In this document: in pieces, positions 1-7,250 of the stretch
How the letters are laid out: each line of letters opens with the position of its first letter
Numbering within the stretch: position 1 is the stretch's first letter
Source: JBFWWW01 sp050245975
GTDB taxonomy: Bacteria > Pseudomonadota > Alphaproteobacteria > Rhizobiales > Hyphomicrobiaceae
NCBI GenBank assembly: GCA_050245975.1
Contig: JBFWWW010000041.1
Span: forward strand, 1 to 24,316
DNA length: 24,316 bases
Reading direction: 5' to 3'
Translations under genes and position numbers: made by a program
The notes under the pieces: model-generated
The model's database searches: none
The model's input: only the letters and a program-made list of their open reading frames with translations
What the model was told of the DNA's origin: nothing

Positions 1-92
1 GTCCGTTCCGGTTGCGTTGGGATGAGTCCAGCCAGCGGACTGTATTGCCGGCTCCGGCATTGCTAGGTTGCCGGACCGAAATGGAGGCGCGC

Positions 93-623
93 GTGCAAGA
101 CCTGAAGAAGCTGATCCGGACGATCCCCGACTATCCAAAGCCTGGCATCCAGTTTCGCGACGTCACGACATTGCTCGGCGATGCGCAGGGCTTCAAAGCG
201 GCCATCGCCCGCATGTCCGATCCCTACCGCACCGTGCCGGTGGATGCGGTGGCCGGCATCGAGGCGCGGGGCTTCATTCTTGGCGGCGCCGTGGCGGATC
301 GTCTCGGTTGCGGCTTTATTCCCATGCGCAAGAAGGGCAAGCTGCCGTGGAAGACCATCGGTCAGGAGTACACGCTGGAATACGGCGTGGACATCATCGA
401 GATCCACGAGGACGCCATCGAGCGGGGCGAGCGCATTCTCATCGTCGATGACCTGATCGCCACCGGCGGCACGGCGGAAGCCGCCGCCAAGCTCATCCGC
501 CGTTCGGGGGGCGAGGTTGTGGGCGCAGCGTTCGTCATCGACCTGCCGGACCTCAACGGGCGCAAGAAGCTCGAGGCGCTTGGCGTGCCGTGCACCGCGC
601 TGATGACGTTCGAAGGACATTGA
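93..623 (+). CDS. apt: Adenine phosphoribosyltransferase
   Basis: Purine-salvage enzyme that joins adenine to PRPP to give AMP and pyrophosphate in the cytoplasm. The N-terminus carries the family sequence IPDYPKPGIQFRDVTTLL. The C-terminal half carries the PRPP-binding loop ILIVDDLIATGGTAEAA, with its paired aspartates. Length is about 176 residues, normal for the family. I chose GTG at 93 because GGAGG lies 5 bases upstream and the resulting N-terminus (QDLKKLIRTIPDYPKPGI) fits known homologues. ATG at 81 in the same frame is the alternative but has no clear ribosome-binding site. The mtnA start follows 18 bases after the stop, so the two are probably cotranscribed. Adenine released during methylthioadenosine or 5'-deoxyadenosine breakdown is the substrate this neighbourhood suggests. 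Confidence 0.95.
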   Translation: MQDLKKLIRTIPDYPKPGIQFRDVTTLLGDAQGFKAAIARMSDPYRTVPVDAVAGIEARGFILGGAVADRLGCGFIPMRKKGKLPWKTIGQEYTLEYGVDIIEIHEDAIERGERILIVDDLIATGGTAEAAAKLIRRSGGEVVGAAFVIDLPDLNGRKKLEALGVPCTALMTFEGH

Positions 624-641
624 CGAGGGCGCGAGCGACGC

Positions 642-1733
642 ATGAAGATCAACGGCAAATCCTATCGGACGATCTGGCTCGATGCCGACGGCTGGTCCGT
701 CTGGATCATCGACCAGACACGCCTTCCTCACCGTTTCGAAACGCTGCGCCTTGCGACGACCGAGGCCGTTGGACATGCCATCAAATCGATGCAGGTTCGC
801 GGCGCGCCGCTGATCGGGGTAACCGCCGCCTACGGCGTGTGCCTCGCTCTGCGCAAGGATGCCTCGGATGAAGCGCTGGATCGCGCCGTCGCATACCTTG
901 GCGCTCAGAGACCCACGGCCATCAACCTACGCTGGGCCCTGGACGAGATGGTCAAGGCGGTGCGCAACCTGCCTCGCGAGCAACGCGTCGCGGCCGCCTA
1001 CGCGCGCGCGGCACAGATGGCCGACGACGACGTCGAGACCTGCCGGCGCATCGGCGCCAACGCACTGGGGCTGATCCGCGACATCGCGGCCAAAAAGCCG
1101 GCCGGGGAACCCGTCAACGTCCTCACCCACTGCAATGCGGGCTGGCTTGCCTGCGTCGACTGGGGTACGGCCACCTCGCCCATGTACCAGGCCCACGACG
1201 CCGGCATCCCGCTGCATGTCTGGGTCGACGAGACCCGGCCGCGCAACCAGGGCGCATCGCTCACCGCGTTCGAGCTTGGCTCGCACGGCGTGCCGCACAC
1301 CATCGTCGTCGACAATGCCGGCGGACACCTCATGCAGCACGGGCTCGTCGACCTCGTCATCGTCGGCACCGACCGCGTGACCGCGAACGGCGATGTCGCC
1401 AACAAGATCGGCACCTACCTGAAGGCGCTGGCGGCCAAGGACAATGGCGTGCCCTTCTGGGTTGCATTGCCGCACTCGACCATCGACTGGACGCTGGCCA
1501 AAGGCGAGGACATCCCCATCGAGGAACGCGGCGCGGACGAGGTGCTTGTGATGACCGGTCGCACGCGCGATGGGCAGGTCGTGCAGGTGGAGATCGCCGC
1601 ACCGGGATCGCCGGCGCGCAATGACGCCTTTGACGTGACGCCGGCTCGCCTGGTGACGGGTTTCGTGACCGAGCGCGGACGCTGCGCGGCCACGCCCAAG
1701 GGCTTGCGCTCCCTCTATCCCGATGCGTCCTAG
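642..1733 (+). CDS. mtnA: S-methyl-5-thioribose-1-phosphate isomerase
   Basis: Aldose-ketose isomerase that converts 5-methylthioribose-1-phosphate to 5-methylthioribulose-1-phosphate. Some family members also accept 5-deoxyribose-1-phosphate. The 363-residue protein has the family N-terminal sequence (YRTIWLDADGWSVWIIDQT), the RGAPLIGV segment near residue 54, the catalytic cysteine in THCNAGW (Cys164) and the catalytic aspartate in GTDRVTANGD (Asp244). These sit at nearly the same spacing as Cys160/Asp240 in the Bacillus enzyme. It is related to eIF2B-alpha-like proteins, but both catalytic residues and the typical MtnA start argue for the isomerase. It lies 18 bases after apt. The next gene is a class II aldolase fusion that could cleave its product. 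None of the later enzymes of the full methionine salvage pathway (mtnB, mtnC, mtnD, mtnK) is in this window. Confidence 0.95.
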   Translation: MKINGKSYRTIWLDADGWSVWIIDQTRLPHRFETLRLATTEAVGHAIKSMQVRGAPLIGVTAAYGVCLALRKDASDEALDRAVAYLGAQRPTAINLRWALDEMVKAVRNLPREQRVAAAYARAAQMADDDVETCRRIGANALGLIRDIAAKKPAGEPVNVLTHCNAGWLACVDWGTATSPMYQAHDAGIPLHVWVDETRPRNQGASLTAFELGSHGVPHTIVVDNAGGHLMQHGLVDLVIVGTDRVTANGDVANKIGTYLKALAAKDNGVPFWVALPHSTIDWTLAKGEDIPIEERGADEVLVMTGRTRDGQVVQVEIAAPGSPARNDAFDVTPARLVTGFVTERGRCAATPKGLRSLYPDAS

Positions 1734-1776
1734 CTGACCACGGCGGCCCCGTCGGCATTTCCGGGCTTCTCAGGTC

Positions 1777-1804
1777 TGGACATCCCGCGCGTGTGCCCTA
1801 TGTA
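1777..1804 (+). promoter_or_regulatory. Possible sigma70-type promoter for the aldolase/dehydrogenase gene
   Basis: TGGACA (1777-1782) and TATGTA (1799-1804) are separated by 16 bases and lie about 45 bases upstream of the ATG at 1849. The -35 match is good and the -10 match is mediocre, so this is suggestive only. If real, the fusion gene can be transcribed independently of apt-mtnA. Confidence 0.3.
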
Positions 1805-1848
1805 AAAGCGCCCGCAAGAAGGCGGGGCTGGACGCCGAGGATCGAACG

Positions 1849-3903
1849 ATGCAGAGCCGCTGGAACGAGGCAGACGCGCGCGCCGCCATAGACCGCTATG
1901 CGAAGGCCGGGATCGGATCCGATGTGGCGCTCAGAACCTACACGACGCGGCTTCTTGGCGGCGACCCGATGCTCGTCCTGCATGGCGGCGGCAACACATC
2001 GGTCAAGACGCGCCTGAAGGATATGCTGGGCGAGACGCACGACGTGCTGTGCGTCAAAGGCTCGGGCTGGGACATGGCGACCATCGAGCCGGCCGGCCTG
2101 CCCGCCGTGAAGCTCGCGCCCTTGAAGAAGCTGCGCAGCCTCGATCGCCTGTCGGACGAGGACATGGTTAATTTCCAGCGCATCAACCTTCTCGACTCCA
2201 CGGCCCCCAATCCATCCGTCGAGACGCTGCTGCACGCCTTCATGCCGCACACCTTCATCGACCACACGCACGCGGCCGCCGTGCTCAGCCTCGTGGACCA
2301 GCCGAACGGCGAGGACCTCGTGCGCGAGGTCTATGACGGCGAGATGGGTCTGGTGCCTTACGTCATTCCCGGATTCGGCCTCGCCAAGGCCGCAGCCGAC
2401 GTGTTCGATGCCAAGCCCGATGTGAAGGGCCTGATCCTGCACAAGCACGGCATATTCACCTTCGGCAGCGACGCCCGCGAAGCCTACGAGCGAATGATCG
2501 AGATGGTCTCGCGCGCGGAAGCTCGGCTCGCCAAGGGCCGGCGCAATGTGTTCGCGGCTGCGGCCTTGCGGGCAGCCCGTGCTCCCGTCGCAGAGGTGGC
2601 GCCGATCGTGCGCGGCGCCTCAGCCGTGCCGCCGAAGGAGGCTGGCGGGGAGCCGACGCGCTTCATCCTCACTTTCCGCACCGGCGCGGAGATCCTCAAT
2701 TTCGTCAACGCCGCCGATCTGAGCGACATCGCTACGCGCGGCGTGGTAACGCCTGACCATGTCATCCGGACCAAGAACAAGCCGCTGGTGGTGCCCGCGC
2801 CCGAAGCCGGCAAGCTCGATGTCTTTGCTGCATCCGTAAAGGCGGCCGTTGCGAAATACGCCGCCGAGTACGATGCCATGTTCGCGCGCGAGAATGCGCG
2901 CGTCGGCAACAGCAAGACCAAGCTCGATCCGATGCCGCGCGTGGTTCTGGTGCCGGGCCTCGGGCTGTTCGGGATCGGCCGAACGCTCAAGGATGCGGCG
3001 ATTGCCGCCGATCTGGCGGAGACGGCCGTCAAGGTCATCACCGATGCAGAAGCGATCGGGCGATACACGCCGCTCCCTGAGAGCGACTTGTTCGACGTCG
3101 AATACTGGAGCCTCGAGCAAGCGAAGCTCAAAGGCGCGGTCGCCAAACCGCTCACAGGCCAGGTGGTTGCAGTCACGGGCTCCGGCAGCGGCATAGGCCG
3201 CGCCACGGCCGCCGCCTTCGCGGCCGAGGGTGCAGAGGTGGCCGTTCTCGATCGCGACGCGGAGGCGGCTGCCAAGGCCGCCGCTGGTCTCAAGGGATTT
3301 GCCGTCGTGTGCGACGTGACGGACCGTGCCTCCGTGCATGGCGCATTTTCGGCGATCGCCGAGAAATTCGGTGGCGTCGACATTGTCGTGTCGAACGCCG
3401 GTGCGGCCTGGCAGGGCCGGATCGGCGAGGTGTCCGACGAAGTCCTCCGGAAGAGCTTCGAGCTGAATTTTTTTGCGCACCAGGCGATTGCGCAGGCTGC
3501 CGTGGCGATCATGCGGCGACAGAAGACGGGCGGCGCATTGCTGTTCAACATCTCAAAGCAGGCCGTCAATCCGGGACCGGATTTCGGGCCCTACGGCCTG
3601 CCGAAGGCAGCAACGCTCTCGCTGATGCGGCAGTACGCGATCGACTATGGCGCGGAAGGCATCCGGTCCAATGGCGTCAACGCCGATCGTATCCGCACCG
3701 GACTTCTCACCGACGAGATGGTTGCGCAGCGCTCGAAGGCGCGCGGAGTGAGCGAGGCGGAATACATGGGTGGGAACCTTCTGAAGCGCGAGGTCTCTGC
3801 CGCGGACGTCGCGCAGGCCTTTGTCTCCCTCGCCAAGGCGCGCAGCACGACCGGCCACATCGAGACGGTCGACGGCGGCAATATCGCAGCGGCGCTGCGC
3901 TAG
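1849..3903 (+). CDS. Bifunctional class II aldolase / short-chain dehydrogenase
   Basis: A 684-residue two-domain cytoplasmic enzyme. Residues about 25-230 form a zinc-dependent class II aldolase (FucA/RhaD/AraD type) with the phosphate-binding segment HGGGNTSVK (45-53), a likely catalytic glutamate in PSVETLLHAF (Glu125), and metal ligands in DHTHAAAV (His139, His141) and LHKHGIFTFG (His198/His200). Residues about 438-684 form a short-chain dehydrogenase with the Rossmann motif TGSGSGIG (near 443-450), an SNAG motif, and the catalytic set Ser569, Tyr582, Lys586 (YGLPK). The family includes rhamnulose-1-phosphate aldolase/lactaldehyde dehydrogenase fusions, in which the aldehyde made by the first domain is the substrate of the second. 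No rhamnose genes are visible here. The neighbour mtnA suggests 5-methylthioribulose-1-phosphate or 5-deoxyribulose-1-phosphate instead, which is inference. The stop overlaps that of the convergent downstream gene by four bases. Confidence 0.88.
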   Translation: MQSRWNEADARAAIDRYAKAGIGSDVALRTYTTRLLGGDPMLVLHGGGNTSVKTRLKDMLGETHDVLCVKGSGWDMATIEPAGLPAVKLAPLKKLRSLDRLSDEDMVNFQRINLLDSTAPNPSVETLLHAFMPHTFIDHTHAAAVLSLVDQPNGEDLVREVYDGEMGLVPYVIPGFGLAKAAADVFDAKPDVKGLILHKHGIFTFGSDAREAYERMIEMVSRAEARLAKGRRNVFAAAALRAARAPVAEVAPIVRGASAVPPKEAGGEPTRFILTFRTGAEILNFVNAADLSDIATRGVVTPDHVIRTKNKPLVVPAPEAGKLDVFAASVKAAVAKYAAEYDAMFARENARVGNSKTKLDPMPRVVLVPGLGLFGIGRTLKDAAIAADLAETAVKVITDAEAIGRYTPLPESDLFDVEYWSLEQAKLKGAVAKPLTGQVVAVTGSGSGIGRATAAAFAAEGAEVAVLDRDAEAAAKAAAGLKGFAVVCDVTDRASVHGAFSAIAEKFGGVDIVVSNAGAAWQGRIGEVSDEVLRKSFELNFFAHQAIAQAAVAIMRRQKTGGALLFNISKQAVNPGPDFGPYGLPKAATLSLMRQYAIDYGAEGIRSNGVNADRIRTGLLTDEMVAQRSKARGVSEAEYMGGNLLKREVSAADVAQAFVSLAKARSTTGHIETVDGGNIAAALR

Positions 3904-4937
3904 GCGCGATAGGGCTCCCGGCGCTCAGCCAGGATCTGCGACGTGATGGCAAACACCACCGTGCCGTTCTGATTGCGGCCCTGCACCTCGTTGACGAGCA
4001 GGCCGCGCTCGGGGCGGGACTTCAGATCGACCTTCTCTGTCAATCGCGCCCGGAACGAGACGGTGTCGCCGACAAAGACCGGGTGAAACCAGAGCAGGTT
4101 GCGGAACCCGGGCGACGGGCCATAGACCGCGATACGGTCACCGCGCGCGCGTGCAGTCGCATTGAGAGCCATGCGGCTCGTGACGACACACCTGATGAAG
4201 CTCGAAGCCGTGTGCCAGCCGGACGCACACAGCGCACCGAACAGCGATGTCTTTGCCGCTTCCTCGTCGAGATGGAAAGGCTGCGGATCGAACTGGCGCG
4301 CGAAATCAACGATCTCGGCCTTACCGAAGGAATGTTCACCGATATCGACGACCTCGCCGATCCGGCGGTCCTCGAAAAAAATGTCGGCCACCGGCGCGGT
4401 GGCGACGGTTCCGTCGTCCCACAGCGTTGGCATCGGTTTCCTGGCCGCCTTTGCAGGAGCGGGCTGCGCTGTTGCCGGATGGCGCATCCGCGTGAGCTGA
4501 TTGCTGCGCCACGTCGCGACAGGCTCGCCGGTATCCTTGACCATCTCGACCAGGATTTTGGCGAGGCCCACATCGGGTCGCGACGCCAGCACGCGCTTTT
4601 CCGTGCAGGTATAGCGAGCCTCCAGGATATCGCCCGGACGCACCGGCTTGATCCATCTCACCTCGTCCACGCCCGGTGAGCCCAGCGAGGCGACCCGGCC
4701 GAGCAGACCGTCGACCACCAGGCGCATCATCATCGCGCAGGTGTGAAAGCCGGAGGCGCACAACCCCCTGGTCAGGGTCGCCTTGGCCGCCTCCTCGTCG
4801 AGGTGCATCGGCTGGGGATCGAACTGGCGCGCGAACGCGATGATCTCTTCTTTCGTCACCGTCTTGCGACCGAGAGCGACCGGCCTGCCGATCTCGATGT
4901 CCTCGTGATGAAGAAGGTCGGTGTCGCGCATGCGCAT
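3900..4937 (-). CDS. Tandem MaoC-domain dehydratase-like protein
   Basis: A 345-residue protein built from two fused MaoC/hot-dog domains (about 8-150 and 185-340) joined by an Ala/Pro/Lys-rich linker (about 153-172). MaoC enzymes hydrate enoyl-CoA thioesters. The catalytic Asp and His are visible in both halves, in FDPQPMHLDEEAA (Asp40, His45) and FDPQPFHLDEEAA (Asp217, His222). The halves are therefore recent-looking paralogues, each with a complete active-site pair. The frame is open further upstream, but I chose ATG 4937 because GAGG lies about five bases before it, the protein starts cleanly at MRMRDTDLLHHEDIEIG, and the upstream extension is basic low-complexity sequence. The substrate is unknown; fatty acid or polyhydroxyalkanoate-type CoA thioesters are family possibilities. 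It is transcribed alone, divergently from the small basic gene. Confidence 0.85.
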   Translation of the reverse strand: MRMRDTDLLHHEDIEIGRPVALGRKTVTKEEIIAFARQFDPQPMHLDEEAAKATLTRGLCASGFHTCAMMMRLVVDGLLGRVASLGSPGVDEVRWIKPVRPGDILEARYTCTEKRVLASRPDVGLAKILVEMVKDTGEPVATWRSNQLTRMRHPATAQPAPAKAARKPMPTLWDDGTVATAPVADIFFEDRRIGEVVDIGEHSFGKAEIVDFARQFDPQPFHLDEEAAKTSLFGALCASGWHTASSFIRCVVTSRMALNATARARGDRIAVYGPSPGFRNLLWFHPVFVGDTVSFRARLTEKVDLKSRPERGLLVNEVQGRNQNGTVVFAITSQILAERREPYRA

Positions 4938-5073
4938 GGTCCTCGGCAATCCTGGACTGCTTCTCTCGATCCGTCCCGGCTTACGAAAAATGCGCTTGGG
5001 ACGCAACGGAAGGAACCTTGCGGCGTTTTTCATGAGGGGGAGGCGCAATCAGACAGAAGGACAGGAGCGAGCG

Positions 5074-5376
5074 ATGCCACGTGGCGACAAGTCGAGCTAC
5101 ACCACCAAGCAGAAGCGGAAGGCGCGTCACATCGAGGAAGGCTACGAGGACCGCGGCGTGTCGGAGAAGGAAGCGGCCCGGCGCGCCTGGGCCACCGTGA
5201 ACAAGGAGAGCGGCGGCGGCAAAAAGAGCGGCTCTGGACGGGGCAAACGGACAAGCCATGCCTCCTCGCGCAAGGGCGGCCGGCTCGGCGGCAAGGCTTC
5301 CGCAAGGCGGCCTGCGGCGGCGCGGAAAGCATCGGCGCGCAAGGCGGCGACCACACGGAAGCGGCGCGCCGGCTGA
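5074..5376 (+). CDS. Small lysine/arginine-rich protein with H1-like tail
   Basis: A 100-residue basic protein. Residues 1-48 form a conserved-looking block (MPRGDKSSYTTKQKRKA, then EEGYEDRGVSEKEAARRAW and ATVNKESGGG) that I recognise from alphaproteobacterial small proteins often labelled 'plasmid stabilization protein', a label with little experimental support. Residues 49-100 are Gly/Ser/Lys/Arg/Ala-rich with degenerate KASARK / RKAATTRK repeats, like the C-terminal tails of histone H1 and bacterial H1-like proteins. AGGAG about 8 bases before ATG 5074 fixes the start. The same frame is open upstream to 4921, but that part has no family resemblance. Its stop is nine bases from the convergent ychF stop. 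A nucleic-acid-binding role is inferred from charge alone. Confidence 0.8.
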   Translation: MPRGDKSSYTTKQKRKARHIEEGYEDRGVSEKEAARRAWATVNKESGGGKKSGSGRGKRTSHASSRKGGRLGGKASARRPAAARKASARKAATTRKRRAG

Positions 5377-5385
5377 GCGACCGGG

Positions 5386-6483
5386 TCAGGTCGCCGTGCG
5401 GAAATGCATGACGTCGCCGTCCTTGACGACGTACTCCTTGCCTTCGAGGCGCATGCGGCCGGCATCCTTGGCGCCGGTCTCTCCGCCCAGCGACACATAG
5501 TCGTCGTAAGCGATGGTTTCGGCGCGGATGAAGCCCCGCTCGAAATCGGTGTGAATGACGCCGGCCGCCTGCGGTGCCTTGGTGCCGTCCACGACGGTCC
5601 ACGCGCGGGCTTCCTTGGGGCCGACGGTGAAGTATGTCACGAGGCCCAGCAGGCGATAGCCTTCGCGGATCAACTTGTTGAGGCCGGGCTCCTCGAGTCC
5701 GAGATCGGCCAGGAATTCCGCGCGCTCCTCCGGAGCAAGGCCCGCGAATTCCGCCTCGATCTTCGCCGAGATGACGACGCAGCCGGCCCCTTCCGCTTTC
5801 GCGCGCTTTGCGACGGCCTCGGAGTACGCGTTTCCGGTTGCAGCCGAAGCCTCGTCCACGTTGCAAACGTAGACGACCGGCTTCGAGGTCAGCAGCTGCA
5901 GCGCGCGATACCCCGGCTCTTCTTCGTGTGTGAGGACTGCCTGGCGGGCCGGCTTGCCCTCTCGAAGAAGCTCGAGCGCCTTGTCAACGAGGATGATCTG
6001 CGCCTTCGCGTCCTTGTCGCCCACCTGCGCCTTCTTGAACAGCGGCGTGCGACGGCGCTCCAGACTTTCGAGATCCGCCAGCATGAGTTCGGTCTCGACG
6101 GTGTCGGCGTCGGCGACAGGGTCGATGCGGCCGTCGACGTGGGTTACGTCCCCATCCTCGAAACACCGCAACACATAGGCCACCGCGTCCACCTCGCGGA
6201 TGTGCGACAGAAACTGGTTGCCGAGGCCTTCGCCCTTGGATGCGCCGCGCACCAGTCCGGCGATATCGACGAACGTCAACCGGGTCGGAATGATCTTCTG
6301 CGATTTGCCGATTGCCGCGAGCTTGTCGAGGCGAGGGTCAGGCACGCCGACCTCGCCGACGTTGGGCTCGATCGTGCAGAACGGGTAGTTCGCCGCCTCT
6401 GCCGCCGCCGTCTGCGTCAACGCATTGAAGAGTGTCGACTTGCCGACGTTCGGCAGGCCCACGATTCCACACTTGAAGCCCAT
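5386..6483 (-). CDS. ychF: Redox-regulated ATPase YchF (OLA1 family)
   Basis: Obg-related P-loop NTPase that prefers ATP and binds ribosomes; implicated in translation and stress responses. The protein is 365 residues, like E. coli YchF (363). It begins MGFKCGIVGLPNVGKSTLFN with the P-loop near residues 8-15, followed by FVDIAGLVRGASKGEGLGNQ (switch region). The usual NKxD guanine motif is replaced by VCNVDE, the family trait that changes nucleotide preference. A TGS domain fills the C-terminus (FTVGPKEARAWTVVDGTKAP to VKDGDVMHFRTAT). The ATG at 6483 overlaps the pth stop by one base (TGATG), which implies translational coupling. A ten-residue upstream extension in frame is not used in homologues. 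It is the last gene of rplY-pth-ychF. Confidence 0.97.
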   Translation of the reverse strand: MGFKCGIVGLPNVGKSTLFNALTQTAAAEAANYPFCTIEPNVGEVGVPDPRLDKLAAIGKSQKIIPTRLTFVDIAGLVRGASKGEGLGNQFLSHIREVDAVAYVLRCFEDGDVTHVDGRIDPVADADTVETELMLADLESLERRRTPLFKKAQVGDKDAKAQIILVDKALELLREGKPARQAVLTHEEEPGYRALQLLTSKPVVYVCNVDEASAATGNAYSEAVAKRAKAEGAGCVVISAKIEAEFAGLAPEERAEFLADLGLEEPGLNKLIREGYRLLGLVTYFTVGPKEARAWTVVDGTKAPQAAGVIHTDFERGFIRAETIAYDDYVSLGGETGAKDAGRMRLEGKEYVVKDGDVMHFRTAT

Positions 6484-7217
6484 CAGCTTTCTTTCCTGCG
6501 TCCTGCGAGCCACCGCTTCAGGTTGGCGGCCAATGCCCCCTGCCGCTTGGCGGCCCGCTCGCCGGCGGGATGCGGCGCAGAGCTCCTGGTACCGCGCGGC
6601 TTTGCCGGCTCTGCGTCCTCTTTTGGCTTCGAAGCCACCTCACCGCTGGCCTCGGCCACGGCCTTCGCGACGTCCGCCATGAAGCGATCGGGCTGTCCGC
6701 CGACCAGCCTCCCCGCGGAGCTTGCGATCGCGTCCAGCAACGGCTCCAGCCAGACGGCATCCGCCTTGGCAAAGTCGTGCAGCGCATAGGCCGCAACGAG
6801 CTCCTTGACGCCCGGATGGCCGATGCCGATGCGCACACGCTCGTAGTCGTTGCCGAAGTGCGCCGAGATGGACCTGAGACCGTTATGCCCGGCGTTGCCG
6901 CCGCCGGTCTTCACCTTGATCCGGCCGGGCGTCAGATCGAGCTCGTCGTGAATGACGATGACGTCCGCCGGCGTGATCTTCAGGAAGCGCGCGGCCTCGC
7001 CGACCGCGCGCCCGCTTTCGTTCATGTACGTCTCGGGCTTGAGGAGCAGCACCTTCCGACCGCCGATCTCGCCCTCGGATATCATGCCCTGGAACTTGCG
7101 CTTCCAGGGGGAAAAGCCGTGTTCCTCCCGGATGCAATCCACCGCCATGAAGCCGACGTTGTGGCGATTCCGGGCGTATTTGCCGCCCGGATTGCCGAGA
7201 CCGACGAGAAGCTTCAT
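6483..7217 (-). CDS. pth: Peptidyl-tRNA hydrolase with C-terminal extension
   Basis: Hydrolyses peptidyl-tRNA that drops off stalled ribosomes, recycling tRNA. The start MKLLVGLGNPGGKYARNRHN contains the family residues Asn9 and His19. YMNESGRAVG and VIVIHDELDLTPGRIKVK (Asp91) complete the active site, and GGNAGHNGLRSI follows. At 244 residues it is about 50 longer than E. coli Pth (194). The extra part, from about residue 195, is Ala/Glu/Lys/Pro-rich and ends in a basic segment (AANLKRWLAGRRKES). It is preceded by rplY with a 33-base gap and overlaps ychF by one base, so the three genes form an operon. The tail is probably disordered; such tails occur in alphaproteobacterial Pth proteins. 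Confidence 0.97.
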   Translation of the reverse strand: MKLLVGLGNPGGKYARNRHNVGFMAVDCIREEHGFSPWKRKFQGMISEGEIGGRKVLLLKPETYMNESGRAVGEAARFLKITPADVIVIHDELDLTPGRIKVKTGGGNAGHNGLRSISAHFGNDYERVRIGIGHPGVKELVAAYALHDFAKADAVWLEPLLDAIASSAGRLVGGQPDRFMADVAKAVAEASGEVASKPKEDAEPAKPRGTRSSAPHPAGERAAKRQGALAANLKRWLAGRRKES

Positions 7218-7250
7218 GAGCCTGGCCCCGCTCCCGGTGCCGCCGCGCCG

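Noticed and set aside
3309..4679. Long plus-strand frame of 456 codons spanning the aldolase-fusion end and the MaoC gene
   Set aside because: It is out of frame with the dehydrogenase domain and antisense to MaoC. The translation is Arg-rich low-complexity, as expected from GC-rich shadow frames.
4938..5073. EcfG-type general stress promoter upstream of the basic protein (GGAAC near 5010 followed by CGTT)
   Set aside because: The spacing between GGAAC and CGTT is only about seven bases, not the 16-17 needed.
5404..6789. Plus-strand frame of 461 codons antisense to ychF and pth
   Set aside because: It is fully antisense to two strongly recognised genes, with no family motif of its own.
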